From Pseudomonadota bacterium (lineage in GTDB: Bacteria > Desulfobacterota > Syntrophorhabdia > Syntrophorhabdales > Syntrophorhabdaceae), in assembly GCA_026388315.1 (NCBI GenBank), contig JAPLKA010000118.1, positions 1 to 64,000 of the forward strand: a DNA stretch of 64,000 nt, read 5' to 3'. The notes under the pieces are model-generated. The model had not been told where the DNA came from. It made no database searches and saw only the letters and a program-made list of their open reading frames with translations. The position numbers and the translations under genes were made by a program. Each line of letters starts with the position of its first letter. The stretch's first letter is position 1. Shown here one piece after another: positions 1-7,224 of the stretch.

Positions 1-59
1 AAAGTTCCGAAGCCGAACGCGAGCGATTGAAGCCGCCGGAGCGCAATGAGCGTGTTTGA
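1..59 (+). other. Possible 3' end of an upstream gene (uncertain)
   Basis: Reading from base 3, an open frame runs for 18 codons rich in Glu and Arg and stops at TGA 57-59. It could be the tail of a gene that begins before the window, but the stretch is too short to test and the other frames also close quickly. Bases 60-244, before the next gene, show no clear promoter or ribosome binding site. Confidence 0.15.
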
Positions 60-244
60 GAGGGATGGTCCGACACCCATGATGATCCTAATGATAAATT
101 TGGGCTAAGTTGTTGTTTCAAGCCGGAAGAACTTTGCAGCTTCTTCGTCGCCGGAACTCAAGAAACTCCAGTAATCCAATCTGTTTAACAATTTGGCTTG
201 AAAGAATTGTAAATTCACATCATTTCAGGTATAAAGTATATCAC

Positions 245-1483
245 ATGCATACAGTGCTCATAATAGACGATGAAAAGGCAATACTGGACAGTCTGTCCTC
301 CATTCTCCAGGATGAAGGTTTTCAGGTATTCAAGGCAATAGACGGCAATGAAGGGTTGGCTCTCTTTGAAAAGGAAAGACCTGAAGTAGTCCTCCTTGAT
401 GTATGGATGCCGGGGATGGATGGCCTCCAGGCGCTGAAACGGATAAAGAAGAAAGACAAGGATGCCATGGTTATTGTTATATCCGGACACGGGACAATAT
501 CTACGGCTGTTGAAGCGGTTAAGAGGGGGGCTTACGATTTCCTCGAAAAACCCCTCTCAATAGATAAGGTGTTAGAGGTGATTTCAAGGGGTTTGGGGCT
601 GGACATTGGCAGGGCAGACAAGACTGAAAACGTTAAGGTTGGCATTACAAAGGGCCCGGACACCCGTAAGCAGAAAACAATAGGAAAGAGCATTGTTGTC
701 TATGGGTTGGGGCTTCATTCGGGCGTGAAGACGGGCATGATACTACTACCCATGCCGGAAGACACAGGTATTATATTTGAGCACATGCCGGATGGTGAAC
801 GGATACCGGCCTATATCGATTATGTCTTTTCTGTGGGATATGCCTCATCTTTGAAAGGGAAAAATTGCCTTGTCCGTACGATTGAGCATCTGCTCGCAAC
901 ATGCCACATGTACGGGATCACAAACCTCCTTATAAAGGTAAGCGAGGAGGTGCCTATCCTCGACGGTTCATCGATAGAGATATGTAAAAAGATCGATGAG
1001 GCAGGCATTGTGGAACAGCAGGAAGGCATTGAACCTTTGCGGGTGTATGACCCCATCGTGCTCCCCGGCCTTTCAGACGGAAAATACCTCTCAATTGAGC
1101 CATGGGATGTATTTGAAATCGATTATACCCTTGAGCACCCGAAGCCCATAGGTATCCAGGAGTATCGTTTTATCGGTGGAAGAGAGAATTTTGTAAACGA
1201 AATAGCGCCTGCGAGGACATTCGGCTTTTTAAAGGACTTTGACAGGCTTGAAAAAATGGGTCTTGGCTCAGGCGGGCGAATGAGCAATGTGATTATCCTG
1301 AATGATGAGGGGGTAATTAATACAAAACTACGCTTTGAGGACGAGTTTGTGAGGCATAAAGTGCTTGACCTCATCGGTGACATCTATCTTCTTAACAGGC
1401 CTATTATCGGCAAGATCACTGCGAAGCAGACAGGACACATTGAAAACATTGCGCTTGTTAAGGCGTTAAAGTCGAAACAGTAG
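245..1483 (+). CDS. lpxC: Response-regulator receiver domain fused to LpxC deacetylase
   Basis: A 412-residue protein. Residues 1-115 form a complete receiver domain: acidic pair D8/D9, phospho-acceptor D52 in LLDVWMPGMDG, S80 and K102 (EKP). Residues about 145-412 form a complete LpxC, the zinc UDP-3-O-acyl-N-acetylglucosamine deacetylase that commits precursors to lipid A in the cytoplasm. It has QKTIGKSI and GLGLHSG near its start, TIEHLLA with zinc ligand H215, LDGSS, HKVLD with H371 and D375, and GHIEN with H398. Known LpxC enzymes are about 300 residues without a receiver. ATG 245 is chosen because the receiver starts there; the frame stays open upstream to 110 without domain content. 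The ribosome binding site is weak. Regulation of the deacetylase by phosphorylation is inference. No kinase gene is adjacent. Confidence 0.93.
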   Translation: MHTVLIIDDEKAILDSLSSILQDEGFQVFKAIDGNEGLALFEKERPEVVLLDVWMPGMDGLQALKRIKKKDKDAMVIVISGHGTISTAVEAVKRGAYDFLEKPLSIDKVLEVISRGLGLDIGRADKTENVKVGITKGPDTRKQKTIGKSIVVYGLGLHSGVKTGMILLPMPEDTGIIFEHMPDGERIPAYIDYVFSVGYASSLKGKNCLVRTIEHLLATCHMYGITNLLIKVSEEVPILDGSSIEICKKIDEAGIVEQQEGIEPLRVYDPIVLPGLSDGKYLSIEPWDVFEIDYTLEHPKPIGIQEYRFIGGRENFVNEIAPARTFGFLKDFDRLEKMGLGSGGRMSNVIILNDEGVINTKLRFEDEFVRHKVLDLIGDIYLLNRPIIGKITAKQTGHIENIALVKALKSKQ

Positions 1484-1528
1484 ATAAGTATCAGCAAGTA
1501 TAAGAAAATCAACAGGACGGGGACAAAA

Positions 1529-1963
1529 ATGTTCAGACTTGATCACATAGGACTGGTGACGAAAGATATTGAGGAGCTTGCACATGTTTTTCGCGCATTG
1601 GGTCTCAAGGAGATTACGGAATCTATTGAAAACCCGAGGCAGAAGGTGGCGGCATCATTCGTGAAGGTGGGGGATAGAGAGGATGTATACGTAGAAATCC
1701 TTGAGCCGACCCGCAACGATTCACCCATTACAAAGTTTCTTGAAAAACAGGGCGGAGGTCTTCATCACCTCTGTTTTGAGGTTGATGATATAAAAAAGAC
1801 ATCCCGTGAACTGGTCGAAAAAGGCTTTAAAATGATTGTTCCTCCGGAAGACTGCGAAGCCTATGATGAAAACCTCAAAAGAGGGTGCAACGATGTCACA
1901 AAAATAGCATTCTTTATCGTTTCGGACAGACTTCTCATTGAACTGATAGAAAAAGGTAAGTGA
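1529..1963 (+). CDS. Methylmalonyl-CoA epimerase-like VOC-family protein
   Basis: A 144-residue glyoxalase/VOC-fold protein with the two-repeat layout of methylmalonyl-CoA epimerase, which interconverts the (R) and (S) forms of methylmalonyl-CoA in propionate metabolism. Candidate metal ligands are H6 in LDHIGLV, a Glu in VEILEP, the His pair in GGGLHHLCFEVDD and the Glu in LLIELIEK. Length fits the family. ATG 1529 follows a G-rich site (GGACGGGG). No mutase gene is in the window, so the substrate is not confirmed; lactoylglutathione lyase or another VOC enzyme is the alternative. Confidence 0.8.
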   Translation: MFRLDHIGLVTKDIEELAHVFRALGLKEITESIENPRQKVAASFVKVGDREDVYVEILEPTRNDSPITKFLEKQGGGLHHLCFEVDDIKKTSRELVEKGFKMIVPPEDCEAYDENLKRGCNDVTKIAFFIVSDRLLIELIEKGK

Positions 1964-1987
1964 AATCTAACGTGAAATGTGTACTCC

Positions 1988-2509
1988 TCAATCCCGCAAA
2001 GCGCGGGACAATGTGAAACGTGAAAGTATAAGTTCTAAAATACCTTCTGCATCATCTCTTAAAAATACCGGAACAGAGGCCAAAATGGGTGAATCTGAAA
2101 CTAAGGCGAGGAGATTTTTATCGTCTATGCATACGGGAGGAAGGTTTTTCTTTTTCTGATAGACCTCAATTTTCGGCATATCCGCCTTTTTGTACCCTTC
2201 TGTAATGACAATATCCATGTTTGATGCGTATTTTGAAACAATATCTTCGATTGACGGCTCTCTCCATGTGTCTTGAATAATAGCGATCTTTTTCGGGGAA
2301 GAGATGATAACGGTATGGGCACCGGCATGTTTGAGCCTGTGTGTGTCCTTACCCGGAGTATCTATCTCAAAATCATGGTGGTGATGTTTTATGACGGCAA
2401 CCTTAATGCCTTTACTGTCAAGGAGGGGTATCAGCTTTTCGATCAGGGTCGTCTTGCCGGTTTTTGATCTGCCCACAACAGAGAGTACGGGGATCCTTTT
2501 ATTGGTCAT
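1988..2509 (-). CDS. mobB: Molybdopterin-guanine dinucleotide biosynthesis adaptor MobB
   Basis: A 173-residue P-loop GTPase. The Walker A motif is GRSKTGKTT near residue 13, followed by the His-rich KHHHHDFEID segment and the late TEGYKK motif typical of MobB. MobB assists nucleotide attachment to molybdopterin. The likely clients here are Mo enzymes such as the hydroxylase at 59.6-63.3 kb; mobA lies far away at 42.6 kb. The last residues (SRFTLSRALRD) are encoded by a small palindrome, CCCGC-aaagc-GCGGG, beside weakly 7-base-periodic sequence, so the tail looks repeat-derived. Confidence 0.9.
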   Translation of the reverse strand: MTNKRIPVLSVVGRSKTGKTTLIEKLIPLLDSKGIKVAVIKHHHHDFEIDTPGKDTHRLKHAGAHTVIISSPKKIAIIQDTWREPSIEDIVSKYASNMDIVITEGYKKADMPKIEVYQKKKNLPPVCIDDKNLLALVSDSPILASVPVFLRDDAEGILELILSRFTLSRALRD

Positions 2510-2515
2510 GGGGAT

Positions 2516-3058
2516 TCAGGATAGGGCTGCCTTGGAAAAGTAGAAGTAAAAAGCGACAACCACCAATGCGTGAGTGATTATGCCCTTTTCAATAAGGGAG
2601 GGAATTTCAGCAACGGGGACATGGATGACATCTATATCCTCATTGGGATCCAGGTTTTTGCCGGACACCTTTCGCACTTTGTCCACAAGATACGTATGGC
2701 TGAGGTTATTAAATATGGCAGGGTTCGGATTTACAGCCCCGAGATATTGCACATTTTCACCGGCATACCCGGTTTCTTCTAAGAGTTCCCGTAATGCCGC
2801 CTCCTGGTGGTGTTCATCGTCAACGAGTCCGCCGGGAATCTCCAGTGTAACCTCTTGCGACCCATGCCTGTACTGTTTTATCATTACGATTTCCTGATTT
2901 TCAGTAACGGCGATAATATTGACCCAGTCATTGGTTTCTATCGTGTAGAACTGACCTGTATTGTTCGTGCGGGGAGAGACGGCCTGGACCGTTTTTATCT
3001 TAAAGACCTTGTAGTCCCTGTCTACATTTGATTCTATGATCTCCCATTCTTTTATCAT
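2516..3058 (-). CDS. Nudix hydrolase, ADP-ribose pyrophosphatase-like
   Basis: A 180-residue protein with a canonical Nudix box (G-x5-E-x7-REL-x-EETGY) in the middle of the chain. N-terminal beta strands and the position of the box resemble ADP-ribose pyrophosphatases of the NudF type, which hydrolyse ADP-ribose to AMP and ribose 5-phosphate using Mg2+. It ends 6 bases before mobB begins on the same strand, so the two genes probably share a transcript in the order nudix-mobB. Substrate is not decided by the sequence. Confidence 0.88.
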   Translation of the reverse strand: MIKEWEIIESNVDRDYKVFKIKTVQAVSPRTNNTGQFYTIETNDWVNIIAVTENQEIVMIKQYRHGSQEVTLEIPGGLVDDEHHQEAALRELLEETGYAGENVQYLGAVNPNPAIFNNLSHTYLVDKVRKVSGKNLDPNEDIDVIHVPVAEIPSLIEKGIITHALVVVAFYFYFSKAALS

Positions 3059-3130
3059 AGGCTTGAAGAAAAGAAGTTATCACAGAGTTGCTCAGCGTTT
3101 CAACTCAAAACATTGAAATGGGGTAAAGGA

Positions 3131-4468
3131 TTATTTTGCGAAGAGCGAATCGTATGCGCCTGCGGCCATCTGCAAGCCAGCTTCGTCCTTTGCCCAATCC
3201 TTGTGGCATCCCGTACATGAATTCGGCACCACATTTTTCGGATCTTTTTTGAATGCCTCAAGACTGACGGTTGGTTTTATAATCTTGAAATCGTGAGAAT
3301 GGATATCTCCTGCCTCTGCTGATGCTGCGGTTTTTACCATATGGCAGCCGGAGCACCTGCTGGTACCTTTTGTCTCCGGTGCATAATTGTGTTTTGTATG
3401 GTTCCTTATTGCCGCAGGGTTTGAAAACCTCTTGTCCTTGCCATGGCAGGACAGGCAGAGAGTATTGTTGAAATCTGCCTTTACCAACTGGAACCTTCCA
3501 GCCCCTCCATGCGGGTTGTGACAATCATAACATGCTACTTTAGCCTTGAAGTGTTTGCTTTTTAAGAGGTCTATCCATTGCTGGTGGTGTTGTTTGGAGT
3601 GTGCTTCCGGGTCTCCCCACAATCCTGGCGTGAATTGATAATAGTTTGCTATGGGCTCACCAAGCTTGTAGGGCTTGTTATCCTTGTCATTCCATGGAAA
3701 CTCAAAAGAACCGTTCGGAACGCTTGTACCTCTCGTGTGGCACTGACCGCAGCTTTCCAATCCTCTCTCATATGTTATCTTGCGTGGATTAACAATATTA
3801 CCCTTTGATTTTGGAGACTTTACGTGCTGCGAGCCCGGTCCATGACATTTTTCACAACCTGTATTCAGCTCCACGTATTTTGATTCGTATCCGTCATCCA
3901 CCTTCTTCAGTTCAAGTCCGGTATTATGACATGCCGCACACTTCATCTCAAAAGAGTTCTTCACGAACAATGCCTTCAGACTGCCATCATCATTATACCA
4001 GTTCTGAAGATTGTAGGGAACCCACCGGGAAGTTGCCTGGTTCCACTGAATGGGCAGAATATAGTTATTATTTCCGACTTTTACAAGGTAACGCTGTTTC
4101 CAGCCCCATCCTCCATACGTCCTGACGATGTCGTATGTAATTTCTTTAGAAGGATTTTTTGCGTCTACCAGTGTTGTCTGGTAGGTGTTCCCGGCCCCTT
4201 TACCCAGTTTAACCGTTACTTCTGGGATATTTCCCGCTTTCAGTTTTACCGGACCTTTCCAGTCCACAACCACAGTATCATTTGCAGGGCTGAGGATTTG
4301 CTGAGATTTATTGTGCAGCGTATCTTTCCAGTTATCAGAGATTGCCTTGTGACAGGGCGTGCACTTTGCTGAGCCTGTATAGGTTGCCTGAGCAGTCGCA
4401 AGAGCAGGAATCAACACGAGAGCACATGTAAGTAGCAACCATCTAACAAAAATAGCCTTCTTCACCAT
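3131..4468 (-). CDS. Exported octahaem c-type cytochrome
   Basis: A 445-residue protein with eight CXXCH haem sites: CTPCH, CAACH, CEKCH, CGQCH, CYDCH, CLSCH, CSGCH and CTGCH. The N terminus is a classical signal peptide (MVKKAIFVRWLLL..., likely cut after ATAQA), so it is periplasmic. The start at 4468 is preferred over an ATG 30 bases upstream because AAGGGGG lies just before it. Partial resemblance to multihaem c554-like electron carriers is suggested by the mid-chain GCEKCHGPGSQH and CYDCHNPHGG segments; a donor or terminal reductase role cannot be told apart. System II maturation genes in this window (31.3-33.4 kb) could mature it. Confidence 0.9.
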   Translation of the reverse strand: MVKKAIFVRWLLLTCALVLIPALATAQATYTGSAKCTPCHKAISDNWKDTLHNKSQQILSPANDTVVVDWKGPVKLKAGNIPEVTVKLGKGAGNTYQTTLVDAKNPSKEITYDIVRTYGGWGWKQRYLVKVGNNNYILPIQWNQATSRWVPYNLQNWYNDDGSLKALFVKNSFEMKCAACHNTGLELKKVDDGYESKYVELNTGCEKCHGPGSQHVKSPKSKGNIVNPRKITYERGLESCGQCHTRGTSVPNGSFEFPWNDKDNKPYKLGEPIANYYQFTPGLWGDPEAHSKQHHQQWIDLLKSKHFKAKVACYDCHNPHGGAGRFQLVKADFNNTLCLSCHGKDKRFSNPAAIRNHTKHNYAPETKGTSRCSGCHMVKTAASAEAGDIHSHDFKIIKPTVSLEAFKKDPKNVVPNSCTGCHKDWAKDEAGLQMAAGAYDSLFAK

Positions 4469-4556
4469 ATTTGCCCCCTTTTGCAGCCATGTAATCATGA
4501 TATAGTGGAATGGTAGCGGTGATGAAAGATTTTGTCAAGTCAGATTTTGCCTATTA

Positions 4557-4713
4557 CCGGGGCTTGCGTCGCCCCCTCCAGCAGCAAAGCTGCCGGAGCC
4601 TCCCCCTCTCGCTCGCATAGCTCGCTGGTAGATATTTCCGATACCGGGGCTTGCGTCGCCCCCTCCAGCAGCAAAGCTGCCGGAGCCTCCCCCTCTCGCT
4701 CACTGTGTGAGCT
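4557..4713 (+). repeat. Repeat family R1, tandem copies A and B
   Basis: Two near-identical copies (4557-4626 and 4644-4713) lie 87 bases apart between the cytochrome and dodecin genes. Each has hairpin 1, GGGGC-ttgcgtc-GCCCC; hairpin 2, CTCCaGCAGC-aaa-GCTGCcGGAG; and a CCCCCTCTCGCTC tail. In copy B the tail forms a third hairpin, GCTCAC-tgt-GTGAGC. Further copies are at 56402-56496 (inverted, inside pstA) and 63302-63368. The rest of the 4469-4901 gap shows no gene; open frames across the repeat are side effects of its composition. Confidence 0.92.
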
Positions 4714-4901
4714 GAATAGATTCCAATACCCGTGGAATGACCTGGATGTTCGGCAAGAATCTATGCCTGAAAAAAACTCAACAAGATAAGCATACCGGAT
4801 AAAAACGACGAGGAAACAACGTGGTCACAATGAGGTAAATAACGTATGTTTAAGGAAAAGCCCTTACTGCAGCGACAGGTAAAGACGTTTTTATTTTTGG
4901 A

Positions 4902-5117
4902 TCAGCTTTCCAGGATAAAGGTAACGTTCAGGGTCACGCGGTACTCAACGATTTTCCCATCCTCTACCTTGCACCGGTGATCACTCACCTTAATACCTGT
5001 AATACCCCTCAGTGTTTTTGAAGCCCGTTTAAAACCAACATTTACCGCATCTTCAAAACTTTTCGGAGAAGCACCGATGATTTCTGTTATTCTTGCAACG
5101 GTTCCATCGTATTTCAT
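4902..5117 (-). CDS. Dodecin family flavin-binding protein
   Basis: A 71-residue protein that matches dodecin along its whole length: an N-terminal strand (YDGTVARITEIIG), a helix containing SFEDAV, and a long beta hairpin ending in YRVTLNVTF. Dodecins form hollow dodecamers that bind flavins or CoA and buffer them in the cytoplasm. AGGAGGAAATATAC precedes ATG 5117. It stands alone between the R1 repeat and trpS. Confidence 0.93.
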   Translation of the reverse strand: MKYDGTVARITEIIGASPKSFEDAVNVGFKRASKTLRGITGIKVSDHRCKVEDGKIVEYRVTLNVTFILES

Positions 5118-5301
5118 GTATATTTCCTCCTGAGATTATTTTCACAAAGTAGCAGAAAATTTGGATTACGTCAATTGCTTTTTCTGTAAATGTTCGACGC
5201 AGCTCAACCTGAATGCAGTTACGGGCATTGATTTTAAGCATTTTTTGATGTAGATTACAAGAATTAGTAATGAGCTATCGGCTAAAAAACCGGAGGATTT
5301 G

Positions 5302-6279
5302 ATGAAAAGGATATTCAGCGGGATTCAGCCTACAGGGGAGATTCATCTGGGAAACTATGTGGGTGCAATAAGAAACTGGGTTTATCTGACAGAAGAGTAT
5401 GACTGCATCTTCTGCGTAGTGGATTACCACGCAATAACGGTGGAATATAGGATTGACGAGCTGAAGAAGAGAACCCTGGAAACTGCTCTTATATTGCTTG
5501 CCTGCGGGTTATCGCCGGAGAAGTGCAAAATGTTTGTTCAGTCCCACGTCCGTGAACATACGGAACTTGCCTGGATATTCAACTGCGTGACCCCTATAGG
5601 TGAGCTTGAAAGAATGACACAATTTAAGGATAAATCAAGACAACACAGGGCTAACATCAATATAGGGCTTATGGGTTATCCGGTGCTGCAGGCTGCTGAC
5701 ATCCTTGTGTATAAAGCAGGGTATGTGCCTGTCGGTGAAGACCAGGTGCAGCATGTGGAGTTGTCGCGGGAAGTGGCGAGAAAGTTTAATGCAAGGTATG
5801 GAGATATTTTTCCTGAGCCCCAGGTGATACTTTCCATGGCGCCCAAAATTCTGGGTGTGGACGGGACAAGCAAGATGTCAAAAACATTGAATAATTATAT
5901 CGGTTTGCTGGAAGATAAGGATTCCATGTGGGAAAAACTGAGAACAGCCGTTACGGATGTGAACAGGGTAAGAAGAAAAGACCCGGGCAACCCGGAAGTG
6001 TGTAATATTTACACGATACACCGTGCCTTTTCTCCAAACGAAACCCTTTTGGAAATTGACAAAGGGTGCAGAACGGCGTCGATCGGTTGTATCGATTGCA
6101 AAAAGACTCTTTTTTCCAACATGATGGCAGAATTGGATCCCATAAGGGAAAAGGCCGTTTCGCTCAACAATAACATTGATTATGTCATTGATGTCATAAA
6201 AACAGGCGCCGATACCTGCAGGGCAATTGCAGCAGAAACGATGGATGAGGTAAGGAAAACCATTGGCCTCTTTATGTAG
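5302..6279 (+). CDS. trpS: Tryptophanyl-tRNA synthetase
   Basis: A 325-residue class I aminoacyl-tRNA synthetase that charges tRNA-Trp. The HIGH-type signature is in PTGEIHLGN near the N terminus and the KMSKS-type loop is KMSKT. SGIQPTG and the MGYPVLQAADIL segment are characteristic of TrpRS. ATG 5302 sits 5 bases after GGAGG; a TTG just upstream is too close to that site. Length is normal. No T-box leader was seen in the gap before it. Confidence 0.96.
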   Translation: MKRIFSGIQPTGEIHLGNYVGAIRNWVYLTEEYDCIFCVVDYHAITVEYRIDELKKRTLETALILLACGLSPEKCKMFVQSHVREHTELAWIFNCVTPIGELERMTQFKDKSRQHRANINIGLMGYPVLQAADILVYKAGYVPVGEDQVQHVELSREVARKFNARYGDIFPEPQVILSMAPKILGVDGTSKMSKTLNNYIGLLEDKDSMWEKLRTAVTDVNRVRRKDPGNPEVCNIYTIHRAFSPNETLLEIDKGCRTASIGCIDCKKTLFSNMMAELDPIREKAVSLNNNIDYVIDVIKTGADTCRAIAAETMDEVRKTIGLFM

Positions 6280-6399
6280 TTTATATCATTCCGGCAACTA
6301 AACACCGATAGAAGCTCTTAAGTGTTTTTTAAAAAACGAGAAAGAGAGATTTCCGGTTATTAGCTTGACTTTTCCGTGCATCTAAAATAATCTTTTTCT

Positions 6400-7224
6400 G
6401 TGAAAAATCTCTCCATAGGGATGTTCGATTCGGGTATCGGGGGATTGACTGTATTAAAGGAGGTAAGGAAACTCCTGCCCCATGAACATGTTCTTTACCT
6501 GGGTGATACCGCAAGGGTTCCTTATGGAAATAAGTCTCCACAGACTATTACAAAATATGCCCTGGAAAGCGCCATCTTTTTGCTCACCAAGGGAATCAAG
6601 ATACTTGTTATCGCCTGCAATACCTCATCGGCATTAGCCATGAACATTTTAAAGAAGAAGCTTCCTATCCCTGTGCTGGGGGTTATCGATCCAGGCGCAA
6701 AAGAAGCGGTTGAACATTCACAAAATAAAAGGGTGGGTATCGTCGGTACGAAGGCTACCGTTAAGAGTATGGCCTATGTAAAGGCAATAAGACGGCTTGA
6801 CCCTGGCGTTGAGGTCCTGTCAAAGGCCTGTCCTCTCTTTGTGCCTATAGCTGAGGAAGGCCTTGAAGATGATATGATTGCCTATCTTGTGGCGGAAAAA
6901 TATTTAGAGGAATTTAAAGGGTCCTCCATCGACACCCTTGTGATGGGCTGCACACATTATCCGATCCTGGAAGGGGTCATAAAGACCGTCATGGGCCACG
7001 GCGTTACTATTGTCAATACCGGCAGGGAAACTGCAAAGGAAGTAAAAAAATCTCTTGAGCAGAAAAAGATTATCAATGATACCGGCAAGGGGGGTTCTGA
7101 ATATTTTGTAACAGATTCACCTGAATCTTTCCAGGAAATTGGCAGCCGCTTCCTTGGAGAGGATATAACACATGTAAAATTCCTGAAAAGCCTCGATTAT
7201 AAAGACTATCTCCTTTTTCCATGA
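6400..7224 (+). CDS. murI: Glutamate racemase
   Basis: A 274-residue racemase that makes D-glutamate for peptidoglycan. The active-site pair is visible: Cys in ACNTSSALA and Cys in MGCTHYPIL, with the N-terminal FDSGIGGLTV and the YLGDTARVPYG substrate loop. The start is taken as GTG 6400 because the usual family N terminus is covered; ATG 6421 would remove the first strand. No good ribosome binding site is present for either. It overlaps priA by 4 bases (ATGA), so the two are probably co-translated. Confidence 0.94.
   Translation: MKNLSIGMFDSGIGGLTVLKEVRKLLPHEHVLYLGDTARVPYGNKSPQTITKYALESAIFLLTKGIKILVIACNTSSALAMNILKKKLPIPVLGVIDPGAKEAVEHSQNKRVGIVGTKATVKSMAYVKAIRRLDPGVEVLSKACPLFVPIAEEGLEDDMIAYLVAEKYLEEFKGSSIDTLVMGCTHYPILEGVIKTVMGHGVTIVNTGRETAKEVKKSLEQKKIINDTGKGGSEYFVTDSPESFQEIGSRFLGEDITHVKFLKSLDYKDYLLFP

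Noticed and set aside
3926-4372. 148-codon frame opposite the octahaem cytochrome
   Set aside because: Lies fully inside a well-supported gene with eight haem motifs and has no domain of its own.
4557-4713. CRISPR-like array
   Set aside because: Only two units with an 87-base period, near-identical along most of their length, without unique spacers.
4532-4789. Open frame of 85 codons across the R1 tandem copies
   Set aside because: Its protein is simply the repeat read twice (GACVAPSSSKAAGASPSRS), with no ribosome binding site; the DNA is better explained as a structured repeat.
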